Position numbers and translations under genes: made by a program
Shown: positions 39,801 through 51,802 of the stretch, in pieces
Position numbering within the stretch: position 1 is the first letter of the stretch
Layout: every line of letters starts with the position of its first letter
Notes under the pieces: model-generated
What the model was told of the DNA's origin: nothing
Seen by the model: only the letters and a program-made list of their open reading frames with translations
Databases searched by the model: none
NCBI GenBank assembly: GCA_018105865.1
Contig: CM030856.1
Span: 8,092,653 to 8,156,652 of the forward strand
DNA from: Metaphire vulgaris
Taxonomy: Eukaryota > Annelida > Clitellata > Crassiclitellata > Megascolecidae
Reading direction: 5' to 3'
DNA length: 64,000 bases

Positions 39801-42063
39801 TGTTTTATGTTGCTTTAACCCTTTCAATACTGTGGCAACCCTACCCCCAAACTGGCATAGGTAAAGTGAAATTGCAACACAGAACCGCCTGTTAGTATGT
39901 TTAAATACCATTGCTGTGTTCTGGACTGCCGTGCATTATTGATATGCATGGCCCTTCGGCCTGAAGGGTCACGAGAAAGGCTAGGTCTGGGAGCCCTTTG
40001 GGCCGAAGGGTCTAGTTGCAGATGGGTTAAGGAGCCTTTTTCTAATTTATCAGATAAGAAAAAGTAAGGATAGCTCCATACTACATAGGCTCAGAATCTG
40101 TATGAGGACCAAAGCTTCTGCACTTTCAAGTTTTATGATGCCAGCTGAATGACAGGTAACCAGCCTATACCTTACTACCTTTCGTTCCACTGAGCAAGCA
40201 CCTGGGTTACTCATTCAGAGCTGAGTCAACTGCATTAATGCTTGGAAGATGCACAACTGAAATATTTCTGCTGTAACTGAGGTTTGAATCCAAGACCTTA
40301 TGACCATAGATGTCTGCCAGCTTACTGGTCATTTAACTTCTTTGTCACCTATATTCCTGGTGCAATAGAACTTCATTATAATGGACTCGGTAATGAAATT
40401 AATGTATCCTCGGTTATAACATACCGCAAAGTACAGTCCCGTGTGAAACGCTACCGAATTGGATGGTATTGGATATAACATACCTCGGATATAACGTACT
40501 AAATTTTACAGACCCGCTAAGTACGTTATACTCCTTGTTCCTGAAACGAGGTTTTGAATCAGTTGGCCCTATCCTTTGGAATGCTCTTGACGCCAGTATG
40601 CGTGGCTTAGCAACTCCTAATTCTAAAAGGACTTAAAACTTATCTCTTTGTCAATGCACAGTAATTTGCTGTACTCTCCAGAAGAAAAATATTTTGTTAC
40701 ATTACATTACAAAAGGAGTTCTACTGTACTTATGTTTTGAAAATGCAGATGATCAAGGCAATTCAGATTCTGTGGATTCATCTTCTGGAACTCGAGAAAG
40801 TGAACGACCTTTGCAAGGATTTCTGCACGCGCTATATCTCCTGCCTGCGCACCAAGCTGCAGAACGAGCAGCTGCTGCACGTGGACGCGTTCGAGTCGGA
40901 CTGTTCCAACTCGCTGATGGTCGACCTTCCTTCGCGTCTGAGCCAGTCTTCGGACTCGGCCGTCTACCGAAGGATGAGCAGCGGGTACGGCGAGCGACAG
41001 AACGTCGTGCCAAGAGAGCTCGACCACAGGGTAATTGGAGGGGATGTCCATGGGAATCATCTTCAGGAAAATCCTATGTATCGAATGGAAGAGAAAGGAA
41101 ATGATCAGCAGATGATGGACCAACAGCGTATGCAGGTTACCGTATGGACTTTGAAATCTTATGGACAGTTTTAAAATTTGACTAGGTTTATGAACAGCAT
41201 CTTACATTTATGTTAGGGCTCATCCTTATAGTATGTACGCAAAAAACTGGCATAGTTTCTACCCCCGTTTGCACACCATACATATGCAAGATCTCCTAAA
41301 TCCAACCCATCTTCTTCCCTCAGTGCATATGTGCTATATGGATGGACCCTTAGAGAATATTTTATATTTTCAGCAGATCTCTGAATCACTGAGTAGCTTA
41401 CCTCCAAAGTTTTGTTAGATAGTTACAGTGCCTCTCTTGTGCAGTTTTTACTGTTTTTGGTTGACCAAGTGATCTGAAATATTGAATTTCTTTCCAGATT
41501 CATTTCATTACAGATTTATGTGATTTCAATTGTCTGGTTAGTATTTTTGCAGTACCTATTCTTAAACGTCTGTGGATCTGATTAAATTTTCATGGTTTTG
41601 TTTAAGAAACTGTTTAGTGTACCTTCATTATGCATGCTTAAATGTAGTCTCTGGCGATGCAAGATTTGGGTCGTCCCACAGTTGGTGTGCGTGACAGTTC
41701 CCTCATGATGCCTCAGCATTCTGGAAATAGTAAGCTATCAGAACTGGCATTTTATTGTTTATTTAACACTTTAGTAACTCTCCACAGCTATTTGTAATAT
41801 ATGCTTTTATTATTTGAGCATCATTGAACCTTTTACCCCATCAGACCAATATTTCAGTTTCGTAGCATATTGGATATACAGATCGCCGATGCTAAATAAT
41901 ACATTGTACAATGTACATGTAAAATCAGTGTACAGGCATCTGTGGAGCTAATTTTAGAGGTCTGTGGGTACTACTTAGATATGAATGTGCTGCATTTTAC
42001 GTTGCACCATCATTTTAAGTGGTTTTCACACAGGCTTACTTAGCCTCCTAAACCACTTAAAAT

Positions 42064-42114
<51 letters not shown>

Positions 42115-43372
42115 TAAATATGCACATGAACATCGTGTTATGTTGTAAATCTTCTTGCCTCGTTTGAGATAACCGGGAGTAGAGAGAGAGATGTGAAAGT
42201 TTAGCACATTCTTCCGGAATGTCAAACATCGATCAGTACAAGTTTATTTTCAATAGGCTTTCCAGTATTGCAGATCCTGTTTTCATTGTGCTTTTGTTCC
42301 TAGTCAGTCCGACGCTGTTGGCGTCCTTTGCTAGTTTTGATGAGTCTGACGATGATCCCAGAGCACGTATGAAGAAGGGCATTCTTCCAAAACAGGCAAC
42401 GCATGTCATGAAAACATGGCTGTTTCAGCATCTAGTGGTCAGAATCAGATTATAGGCAGTTATTTTTTTTTGTAATAAAAGAAAATGTAATTGATATTAA
42501 TTGCTTACTAAAGATACAAATGGTTGTTTTACTTTTATCCATTTTACTTGTGGGGAATGTTTGTAGATGTATCAAATTGCACAGTGGTTCATAAACGTGC
42601 CCTAGTTGTGAATATATCTGGTTTGTCACACCTGGTTGGGTAATGAGTAGGCAAATTTAGCTGTTTGTGAAGCCAGCATTCTGCACAGTTGAGCCATTGA
42701 GGCTGGGTTTAGCAGTTGGCAGTGAATTTGTTTTGAATTTTTACTGAAATGTTCTTAATGAGAATTTTTCAGAATATTGCTGTTTTTCAAGAACAAATTG
42801 TCCCTTTTCTGTTGATAATTTGCTTAAAAACCTTGTGATGCCTAGATTTTTAGGTTACAAACATGATGTGGACATCATTTTATGATGCCTGTGACATTGC
42901 TTGGTCCTTTTTGACTCATTGTTGGATGCCGTTCTATGAGTTTGGTATTGTTTTCTGTTAGCATCCATATCCTACAGAGGATGAAAAGCGACAACTGGCT
43001 GACCAAACAAATCTCAGTATTCTGCAGGTTAACAATTGGTCAGTAGAGAGTCTTCATTCTGTTAACCCATTCTGTTAACCTCTTCAATACCACATGCTGT
43101 GCAGTGTACATCACAACAGCATAATGACCAATAGCAACGCTGACAGCAGATGGGTTAAACATTTAGTCATTTATGCAGAAACTACACTGAGCTAATTGAC
43201 CAAAACTGCCTTTTAAAATGCGCGCTTTCACAAATGGTCTTTTCCATGAAAAATGTTCGGCTGTTTAAAGTACGAAAATTAATGATTCAGAATAGGATTA
43301 ATGTTGGAGGTGCTTGACAGCAGTAGCATGTTTCTTGTTCAGAAACACTTTGTCAAGACTGCCATTAGCCCC

Positions 43373-43411
<39 letters not shown>

Positions 43412-46046
43412 ATTATTATGCGACAATTTATATAGCACTATCTGCCTGGTGAAGGCCATAGTCAAGAGCGCTTTACAGAGACATCTCGTATGTCTCTTTA
43501 ATCCTTAACTGAGAATGATGAGCTGACTCGTCCAGTTCATGTTGTGTTACAAAAAAATCCCCATTTAAGAGGTTAAGACTCGTGCACCCATGACAACCAA
43601 GCCCAGCAGTTTGATCAACTGGTCTAGGGCTGTAACAGATATAATTATCGATCGCTTTAACCCCTTAACTGGGTATTTAACTGTAACTCAATGTAAAATG
43701 AACGGATATATCCGGGGTCCCCAGTTAAAGGGTTAACCTATTGCAGCTGGTTTTTCTGCGTCGTCTTAGGTTCATCAATGCGAGACGCCGAATTTTGCAG
43801 CCGATCGTGGATGCCGGAAATCAGGATGGACCGAAGGCGAAGAAGAGCAAAAGCCGATGTGGGCAGCAGTTGTCACCGGACATGTCTCTTGGATCCGGGT
43901 CAGTTCCCGGACAACGTCTGCCGAGCTGCGGCGAATCCAGATCGGAATCATCCACTCCTACTTCCACTGTGAGCCTTATGATCGGTTTGCCTATATACGA
44001 TTTGATTAGGCTGAGGCCATCATTTGTGTATATTTGAAACTTTCAGAAGAGGCCATGATTCGAATTTTCTGATCTTCTTCTGTGTGTATCTCCTGTCATC
44101 AGGCATTCCACATCAAATCAACACACTTTTGGATAAAATTGGACGCTGCTGTCTCGGATTTTGATGAAAATTGACACAATTGTTCATCCCCATGAGTAAT
44201 GTTCAAACCCATAACATTAGAGTTTTGGGTCAACCCATGTCCAAACTATGGGTCTTGAAGGTTTGGTCGACCCGTGCCAACTCGCGACAGTAAAACTGTA
44301 ATATCTTCACTTCTGTAATAGCTGGAGACATGGTCTTTGCACCAAACTTTAGTGTTTGGAAAACTCTATCTGAGCAAATCAACAGGTACACCAAGAGTTT
44401 GAAAACCAAAAGAACAGAAGCAATCATAGCACATAATTTGACATTTCAACCATTGTGTATTCAACAATATTTATGATTTTTGTGGATAAGTCTTACATTG
44501 TGAAGAATTAATGGTGAAAATTCAGAGTGAGCACTCTTATAGTTTTTATGCAGTGATTAACCCCTTAACCGTGTATTTAACTGTAACTCAATGTAAAATG
44601 GATGGATATATCCGGGATCCCCAGTCAAGGGGTTAAAGGAATATCCGCCCCAATGCAAAATCGCAATTAAAACATTCCTTTTGGACATTGCATTGACTGA
44701 TTGATTTAGTATGCCAGTGACTTCTGACACTTATACAAATCTGTGCCTTACATTTAACAGTATTTTTTATTTGTGTTTTCAACTCTAATATTATGGTTTT
44801 CAGGCATTAATCATCGGGTGAACATTTGTGCCAATTTTCATCAAAATCTGAGACGGTGAAATTCATTACAGATATTTAGAAAAAGATTAAAACCCCATCT
44901 TTTTGACCTGGCCTATCCACCATAGACTGTCACCCGTTTGCCTGGCCGGATACCCTGGATTTGACCTGCATCTTTAATTATTTGGATTTGGTGTGCCATC
45001 GGTTGATGCTCCTATGCATTATGAAGTGGCGCTATAGAAGTTTAAGATTAGATTAGATTAGATGATGTCCAATGGTTGTGTTGATTTCATGTGGAATGCC
45101 CCAACGGTTCTTGTTAAGGTTGTTGACATTTTGACTGTGTCTGCTTATAATATGTGTATTTTTATCTCAGACATTTGAATATGATCAGAACTCCCTGAGT
45201 GAATATCAGTCTCGATCACAGAAAGATGGCAGCCATGACAATGCTGATGATGTCCCTGTTACAGGTAAAGTAGTTGTTAATTGAATTGAGGTTAACTCTT
45301 TTGTTACTGTGGCAGCCCTTCCCCCAACACTGGCATAGGTAAAGTGAAATTGCAACAAAGTACTGCCTATCAGTATGTTAAAATGCCATTGTTGCATTCT
45401 GAGCTGCGGTGCATTATTGATATACGTGGCCCTTCGGGCCGAAGGGTCTAGTAGCGAAAGGGTTAAGAACTGTCCAATCTGATAATAGACAAGTCTGGTA
45501 TTTAATGTTTTCCCAAATTAAACTGACAATTGATATACAGTAGAACTTCATTATAACGTACTTAGTGGGTATGTGGAATTTAGTACGTTATATTCGAGGT
45601 ACGTTATAACCAATTGTGTTATAACAAAGTTCTATTGTAGTTGTGTCTAATTGTGTAAAGGGATTCTGTTTATATGGACAATTTTAGTGACTGTTTTATT
45701 GACTGTCATCCATAAAACAAAGGGTATTAACCCTTTAACCACCGGATACTTTTTAACTGTATGCAGTGTTACCGAGTTACTCGGTTCCTACGGTTTAAGG
45801 GTTAAAAGTTTCCTTTCTTGTCTAGGGCATATGAAGTCCTCTGGCAGTTTCTATGGATACCCGGGAGGCGCTGCCTATTTTCCCTCTGGTGCATCTCAAG
45901 GTGATCCACCATTCCTTCCAGGTGCCCGGTCCGGATGCGCAGACGCAATGCGCTCAGCCAGCAACCTGGACTGCGACTCGTACATGGGTCCAAACTATTC
46001 TTCCGACCACGAGTCAACATCCGACGGAGAGGTCGACGAGAACTGA
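36265..46046 (+). CDS. PKNOX: PKNOX/Prep-type TALE homeobox transcription factor; 9 coding exons
   Basis: Exons: 36265-36407, 39263-39443, 40749-41135, 41648-41729, 42304-42437, 42962-43038, 43770-43968, 45171-45264, 45826-46046. Phases join, total 1518 nt, 505 residues. An in-frame TGA at 36238-36240 supports the start, and the first exon probably begins at 36204 after TTTATTTCTAG. Homology region 1 starts at residue 49 ([16 protein letters not shown]) and region 2 at 109 ([20 protein letters not shown]); these bind PBC proteins. The TALE homeodomain spans about 286-348, with HPYP at 310-313 (the PYP three-residue loop is 311-313) and WFINARRR at 335-342. PKNOX rather than MEIS is favoured by GILPKQAT and [11 protein letters not shown]. 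Human PKNOX1 and PKNOX2 have 436 and 472 residues. The C-terminus is acidic (SDGEVDEN). The exon 3 donor could instead be at 41032, which would drop 35 residues. Confidence 0.95.
36790..36829. repeat. (TA)n microsatellite
   Basis: About 20 TA units, followed by ACCCATATATATATGGGT, in PKNOX intron 1. Confidence 0.95.
37100..37350 (-). mobile_element. Decayed LINE tail
   Basis: On the - strand, [18 protein letters not shown] (about 37145-37200) resembles the conserved GDRSFxxxxPxLWNxLP stretch of LINE ORF2 C-termini. A TGTAATG pentamer tail lies at 37280-37340. A weaker relative is at 37760-37830. Confidence 0.45.
39068..39180 (-). mobile_element. SINE/LINE tail with (TAATG)n
   Basis: TGTAATGTAATGTGATATAG is followed by CATTTGTATAGCACC and CTACTCAGAAGTGCTCC, matching 35488-35560. 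It ends about 80 bases before PKNOX exon 2. Confidence 0.6.
39816..40030. mobile_element. piggyBac-type MITE (TTAACCCTTTC ends)
   Basis: TTAA lies on both sides. The interior shares GGCATAGGTAAAGTGAAATT, GCATTATTGATAT and GGCCCTTCGG with 45292-45466 and 46724-46943. Confidence 0.85.
40363..40531. mobile_element. Tigger/pogo-type MITE (decayed)
   Basis: CAATAGAACTTCATTATAAT starts the element. CGGATATAACGTACTAA and AGTACGTTATACTCC lie towards its right end. It shares these words with 45538-45637. Confidence 0.65.
40545..40716 (+). mobile_element. LINE 3' end with (TTACA)n tail
   Basis: The relic frame [19 protein letters not shown] (about 40552-40608) is a typical LINE ORF2 C-terminal stretch. 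It is followed by TTACATTACATTACA ending about 32 bases before PKNOX exon 3. Confidence 0.65.
42067..42113. repeat. (TTA)n microsatellite
   Basis: About 15 units in PKNOX intron 4. The poly-Tyr and poly-Asn frames are artefacts. Confidence 0.95.
43373..43420. repeat. (TTA)n microsatellite
   Basis: About 14 units with one interruption in PKNOX intron 6, followed by TATAGCACTATCTGCCTGG, probably the end of a SINE. Confidence 0.9.
43657..43736. mobile_element. 80-bp TTAA MITE (piggyBac type)
   Basis: TTAACCCCTTAAC at the left and GTTAAAGGGTTAA at the right. It is nearly the same sequence as 44557-44636. It ends 33 bases before the homeobox exon at 43770. Confidence 0.88.
44557..44636. mobile_element. 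80-bp TTAA MITE (piggyBac type)
   Basis: TTAACCCCTTAACCGTGTAT at the left and CAAGGGGTTAA at the right, with the internal palindrome-like GGATATATCC. Confidence 0.9.
44875..45062 (+). mobile_element. LINE 3' tail
   Basis: The series AAACCCCATCTTTTTGACC, TATCCACCATAGACTGTCAC, GGATTTGGTGTGCCATCGG and GAAGTGGCGCTATAGAAG ends in GATTAGATTAGATTAGAT. Confidence 0.8.
45292..45466. mobile_element. piggyBac-type MITE (TTAAC...GTTAA)
   Basis: TTAA lies on both sides, with a right end GTAGCGAAAGGGTTAA. It is in the last PKNOX intron and related to 39816 and 46724. Confidence 0.85.
45538..45637. mobile_element. Tigger/pogo-type MITE with TA target
   Basis: The ends are CAGTAGAACTTCATTATAAC and its imperfect inverse GTTATAACAAAGTTCTATTG. 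TA lies on both sides (45536-45537, 45638-45639). Confidence 0.85.
45727..45805. mobile_element. 79-bp TTAA MITE ending next to the last PKNOX acceptor
   Basis: TTAACCCTTTAACC at the left and GGTTTAAGGGTTAA at the right, with TTAA at both ends. Only 20 bases separate it from exon 9 (45826). Confidence 0.85.
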
Positions 46047-46723
46047 CGAGCGGCAGGCTGCTTACGGCTTAGTCATCGTCAGTGCCGAACGTCGGTCGGT
46101 ATGCCGTGTCGTCGATTGCAAGTATATATTTTGGCATTTCTTGATGGGTAAATTACGATACTGATGTTACTTGTGGAGAGAGACTTATTTGCCTCTGGCC
46201 GGAGCGGTTAATTGTCCGCTTAATGACGCATTTTCTTGCCGTTTTTTGCGTTATTACCTATCAGAACGATGCATGCTTCTGCGGAGCTTACAGGCGTTAT
46301 GCGTAATGCGCTCCCTTTGTAAAGGCTATTTTACAGAGTTCTCTTTACAATGAAAACCTCTATTCAAATTCTATTCAAATTGAAAATCCTCCAGTTCGTC
46401 GGTGAAGCATAGCATTGCCACAGTTCGCGCACACGCAATTTATTTCTGCGTCTTATACGGGTTTAACAGTAACTATTGTTCTTCAGTTCTCCGTGAGTGA
46501 TTTAGTCTGGTATCTGTTAGCAGTGAAGATCATGATTCTTACTTTTTGGGAGAATAAGGTTGCCAGTTCCATAGTGATATTGACAATCGGTGCTTCTTCT
46601 GACGCTTGGAACGTTAGTTTTTGTTATGAATTATTTTAAAATGCGGTCGATGTTTAAATACTGTACTTGCAATGTCCAGAAGAAATTTAACCCAACTATC
46701 CTGAATTGATTTGAACTTTTATA

Positions 46724-46943
46724 TTAACCCTTTCGTTACCAGGGCAACACTACCCCCATACTGTGATAGGCAAAGTGAAATTATTATTATCAAGAACCAT
46801 CTATCAGTAGATTTAAATACCATCGCCGTATTCTGGACTGCCATGCATTATTGGTATATGTGGCCCTTCGACCCAAAGGGTCACGGAAAACGGCTAGGTT
46901 TAGGAACCCTTCGAACTGAAGGGTCTAGTAGCGAAAGGGTTAA
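46724..46943. mobile_element. piggyBac-type MITE (TTAACCCTTTCGTTAC ends)
   Basis: The ends are TTAACCCTTTCGTTAC and its inverse GTAGCGAAAGGGTTAA, with TTAA on both sides. It lies in the probable PKNOX 3' UTR. Confidence 0.9.
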
Positions 46944-47062
46944 GTTAATCAACCGAGTGACAGAATTTTCTGCCACTCTATTTGCTAAGTGGGTTGTTCA
47001 CAGTAGTGATGTCAACTAAGCTGCATGTAGGAAAGTGTTCCCAATGTCTTATAGAAGCTTAT

Positions 47063-47068
47063 AATAAA
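47063..47068 (+). terminator. AATAAA poly(A) signal, PKNOX
   Basis: Canonical hexamer about 1.02 kb after the PKNOX stop codon. Confidence 0.5.
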
Positions 47069-48077
47069 GACTGATGTGCAGCATTTGACGTTCTTAAGCC
47101 TGCTGATATTGTGGTTTTCACATGTATCCAATTGTAGTGCTTTGTTTTTATAAGAACCACTGAAGTTGTTTAAGTAAGTAAGTCAAAGCGTTTTAGAATT
47201 AGACGTTGTTGTAGGTCGTTTCTGGCAGCTTTTGATTGTGACGCATTTCCTGTTTGGAATGAAACGAAGTTGTTTAAGATATTATGACGACATGAAACAC
47301 TTCCAAGACTGAAAAGTGCATTTACTGTTTACTATCTTTCCTGCTGTAGTAATATTCTGTTGTTGTAAATTGTAATGATAATTGTATCATCATTGTAATA
47401 AGCATCAGTGTAACCATTACTTTGTGTATATGTTACATGTTACTGTGAATTTTTAACAAGAGAAAATTATTGATAAGTACATTTCAGAATGGTTTTAAGG
47501 TGCAAGTGGATTGGAATCTAAGGTGGTTGTAACATTTTGCATAAGTTTCATTAATTATGTAATTAAAGTGATTCCTGATAGCTAGTTTAATGATTTATTA
47601 TGTAATTCCTATCTGAAAGCCAATGGAAACTAACGGTAATTTGGAGACTTTTCGAGGACATGACTACTCGACGCTGTTTTGTGTTGAATAGTTTTATTTG
47701 CAGTTGGCTGTAGGCATGATGTTTTTATCATGTTTATTGTCTCGATTCTAAAATGGATGGAAGATTTTCCTAGTCTTTATTGTGTTCAGGTTTACCTGTT
47801 CCTACATACTCTATTGGTACAAAGGAAATGGCTTATATTGGACCCGACTGCTATGGTTATATTTGGTAGCATATTTCCGTTAGAGCACAGCATTTGTGTC
47901 AAGTACTGATTTTCTCACAATGTCTGCTACTGGTGTGCTGTGACTTGCCACATTCATTTATAATGGCAGATAATAGGCAGAATCCGACAGTCCTTTCCAG
48001 AAAGCACTATTATTAGCAGTTCTTTTTATGTGATCAGTAAAACATGTGATTTATGTGCTGGCATCCTGAAGAATTAA

Positions 48078-48318
48078 TTGAATGGCTGGGTGGAATAAGG
48101 AGGTAACTGTATCCAATTCCCCCAATGGTTTGAGTATCAATAACAATAAGAGGGGTAACTGCATTTACTCCCTTATTTCGCCGGACCCTTCAACTGATAT
48201 TTACACCACTAAGGGGGTAACTGCATTTACTTCCTTAGTCCTCTGGGCCCTTCAATTGACAATCTCACCATTAAGGTGGTAACTGCATTTAACTCCTTAT
48301 TTCACCCGACCATTCAAC
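48078..48318. mobile_element. MITE-like repeat, copy 2 (TTGAATGGNTGGGTGG ends)
   Basis: It begins TTGAATGGCTGGGTGGAATA and ends ACCCGACCATTCAA. Internal order and wording match 7101-7335 in the same orientation. Confidence 0.8.
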
Positions 48319-50311
48319 TATAAATGAAATCAGGCAATAAGGGCAGTTGCATTTATTATTTGAAAATTTTTCGTAGTTTATTCAGTTATCCTCTTTGACA
48401 CTTTTTGTGAACTCTCTGATGAAGCTTTCTGATTATTTTGACTTTTTATGTTATTTAGATAAGTACTTACAAATCATTGTTTATGGAGTCTCATGTCAGA
48501 AATATTTCCTTCTATCAGATATTGTTATTGTTCTGCTTATTTTATTTGTATTTGAACATTTTCTGCATTATCGTCATTGTTATTTGTTAACGTCTATGTT
48601 ATGATTGTTATGGATACGTTTGTTAAATTGTAATTGTTGGTAAATTCTTTGTCACGTTTCGGTATGTAATTCTGAAGGTATTGCTGCGTTATCATTTTAG
48701 ACGTAATGCATTGAGTGATGAGCTTTTCAGTCATATGTTAATCTCTTTTAAAAATTATTTTCTCATCAGCTGCACTTGTGGTCTGTTGTAAGAGCATATC
48801 CAGGCTGTATATGGCATTCTAACAGAGCAGACAATGTAATATTGACTGCAGTATTTCATACTGCTGTTAGCAATGGGTAACTATGGTTATGGAAGTAAAA
48901 GTGGCTTAGGGTTCCTTTGTGGGTTAGGGTTCTATTGACAGTGTCACAGAAAACTCAGTTTTTCTTATTTTCATATGAAGAACATTTCTTGTTTTCTATT
49001 GTTGAGTTTTGATTTATGAAGCAGCAGTATTCTAGTAAATATAAAATAGCGGTGTTAAGATTTGTTGACTTCTTTTCTGTTGTTTGGTTGTTGTAATGTG
49101 CTATTTGTCGCGACTTTAGAACAAAACCTGAAATATGGACTTCCATGTTTTCAAACTGATTATCTTACCAATGTTACGCTTTCGTCAGCCGAGTGCCTAG
49201 GAAATTGACTGACTTCTGAAGTTATTTTGGTGTGCTTTCAGTGTTCATTCTGTTTTGAATCTTGTTTAAGCCGAATAAGGGAGTAGGATCATAGAGCATA
49301 CCCGCAGTTTTCTGATGCATTTCATGGTAGTTGGACGTAGCAGCACACATACCAATTCACGCACGATGATGACATAGAAAATTGTCCACTCTTCTGGAGT
49401 ATGGTGATATGTCTTTGTTCTGTTGAACATGAAATAAATATAGGATATGATGTAACTACTGACATTCATTTTTGACAGCGCCTATAGTTTAGAAGTTAGT
49501 GAAGCCTCAATGAAAGTCACTCAAGCTGACATCGACTGAGAGTAGTACATCGATGAATGATTGACAAGGGAATATTGAAGGCTTTTTGCCGGTGTCTGTA
49601 TAAACTAGCTATCCAACTAGCTCATCCTGACGAGGAAAATTTCGTTCTACTGATTAATTTGCACTATTTTATGAATTGAACGCTTTCTTTGAGAGCTTTT
49701 GAATGAATTTGATACACTTGTTATCCTCGGTGCTTAACTGATTTGTGTAACATTTATTCATGATGACTTAAACTATGATTGACCATACTTGATTTGGTAG
49801 TCAACAGCATCTTATACAGTGAAAGCGGATTTTCTTCTGTGTAATGTAAAGAGAAAGTTATATACTCTAATGATGTGTGAAGTAGGATGTGGTACAGGAG
49901 TACCAACGGTGGTAGGTAGTGGAATGGAAATTGCAGGTCCCGTACTCTCGCTCCACTCATGGAACTACTGGTTCACGTTAATTTACTATATTTTATAACT
50001 TTGTGTTCCAATAGGTTCAGTAATTTTCATATTTTTGTTGGATTTTAGAGACTTTCTCTTTTATTATACTTTATTTAGATTAATTTCTCTGAAAAAATAT
50101 TTGTATTCTTATCTGTTTTTTTATTTGCTTCTGCAAATATGGTATTTATGAAGTCAGCTCGAGCATTCTTCAATGTTTAGTGATGTTATTTGTGGCATCA
50201 TTACATAACTATAGTTTTATATTTTCTATGGAGATGGATTTCAGATTCTGTAGAAGTTCTACCTTATTCGTGATCTTTTCCTCCTGGTGACTTCTTTTCT
50301 TTTCTAGCTGC

Positions 50312-50482
50312 CAGGGATATTTCTAGGATTGTGAATTTGGGGGGCATTGACCTCAAATTGGGGGGTGTGTCCAGAGCTAATTAGTATGCATTTTGTATGC
50401 ATACCATTGTCACATTACCAAATTTTGGGGGTGTAGACCTCAAGTTGGGGGGTAGGTGTTAGGGGGTGTAAAAATATCCCTG
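50312..50482. mobile_element. hAT-type MITE, family C
   Basis: It starts CAGGGATATTTCTAGGATTG and ends GTAAAAATATCCCTG. The flanks CTAGCTGC and CTATAGTG match only in part. Confidence 0.85.
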
Positions 50483-51610
50483 CTATAGTGGCTGCTTTGT
50501 GTTAAGTATTCAATATTTCATTTTTCCGCAATGCTTTATTGGTGCTAACTGACGATCTTCCTTTTACTTTCACGTGTTATTGTCAGCGTTTAGTTACAGT
50601 TTTAACTTAACTGTATAGAACTGTAGAAAATGTTTAGATGAAATTTGGATTGAAATTTTAGACAAATTGATTCACTTATTTACCGAGGTGAAAATGAACC
50701 GATTCATGAATATGTATGTGCTTTTGAGCTCTGTTTGTGCACTTTTGAGGGGGGGGGGTATTTGCGGCTGTGCACTTTATGTGGTTGTAATTGCTGTCAC
50801 TGGTGAGTGGCACTTGTAGGCGAATTCGATTTTAGTCGTGCTTGTATTAGTAACATTTGCAAAATTACCAGGATAGAATGTAACAGACACTAAGACAAGA
50901 AATTCAAGGATTGGTGTCTACCTGTTTGTTGATTGTATACAGAATAAGGAATTTTTTCTGGGTACTGTATGACGTTAAGTGAAGAGTTAATACAAGCCTA
51001 TTTTCTCCACAATTTGCATTTTCGAACGAATGGCATAAGACTTCAATACTTATATTTATATTTATTTATAAATATATGTATAGTTCGTTGCTTATATTCG
51101 TATTTATTTATAAATATGTATATATACACGTGTATATATAAATATGCGGTATATATCATTTTGTGAGGAAAATTTTAAAAGCATATATACTTCAGCTGTT
51201 GTAAATTTTCCATATTATGTAACTATGATTTCTGAAACTTTCTATTTCTGTAAATTTACACATGTAATTAAAACTGCTATTTGTTTGTGTGAATTTACAG
51301 CAGTTCATGAAGTTTCCTGTAATAATTATTATTACTGTCAAGTGCATTGTAAGTGATTCGATGGATGTTGGAATTCGGCTTGATGTGCTTTGTAGAATCG
51401 TTCAGATAATCATATTTGAATAATTAATTAATTATTATTGTTGGATTCGTTGTTGTAATTTTTAGTTGCTTCTCCCGGGTGTAAAGTTTAAAACTTGCTA
51501 GGCAGAATGCATGGAATGCCAGCAATTTCCATCTGTGCACGAGAATCAGGCTTGGAAATTTTATAATTTCCACAGAATTTCCAGCTGTAATTTATTTTGC
51601 TGCTAATGAG

Positions 51611-51802
51611 CAGTGGCGTCGCCAGGAATTTTGGGTTGGGTGGGGGGGCAAAATTGGACTGGCGTGTCAGATTCTTTACCCCAACCCACACACGCCCTCC
51701 AAAAAAAACTTTCTAACCGGATTTGCGGGAATCCAGTAGATGGTCTGGAGGAAGGTGGGGGGGAGTTGCCCACATTTGTCGCCCCCCGTGGCGACGCTAA
51801 TG
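51611..51802. mobile_element. hAT-type MITE, family B
   Basis: It starts CAGTGGCGTCGCCAGGAATT and ends CCGTGGCGACGCTAATG. The flanks CTAATGAG (51603-51610) and CTCATGAG (51803-51810) match at 7 of 8. Confidence 0.88.

Larger units (their letters stand above)
46047..47090 (+). other. Probable PKNOX 3' UTR
   Basis: It follows the TGA at 46044-46046 and contains one piggyBac MITE. AATAAA at 47063-47068 is the first canonical signal after that MITE, giving a 3' UTR of about 1 kb. A longer UTR into the AT-rich DNA downstream is possible. Confidence 0.5.
47091..51600. other. AT-rich gene-poor stretch downstream of PKNOX
   Basis: No coding region is recognised; open frames here are short and have no family match. 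It holds two repeats (48078-48318 and 50312-50482). The uniform T-rich composition on the + strand and the scarcity of repeats would fit an extended 3' UTR. Confidence 0.4.

Noticed and set aside
40707..41123. 138-codon - strand frame and a 136-codon second + frame
   Set aside because: They are shadows of PKNOX exon 3, which reads [18 protein letters not shown] in the true frame.
45651..45825. 131-codon frame extended upstream of the last PKNOX exon
   Set aside because: The part before 45826 is intron and contains a TTAA MITE; the splice phase from 45264 joins only at 45826.
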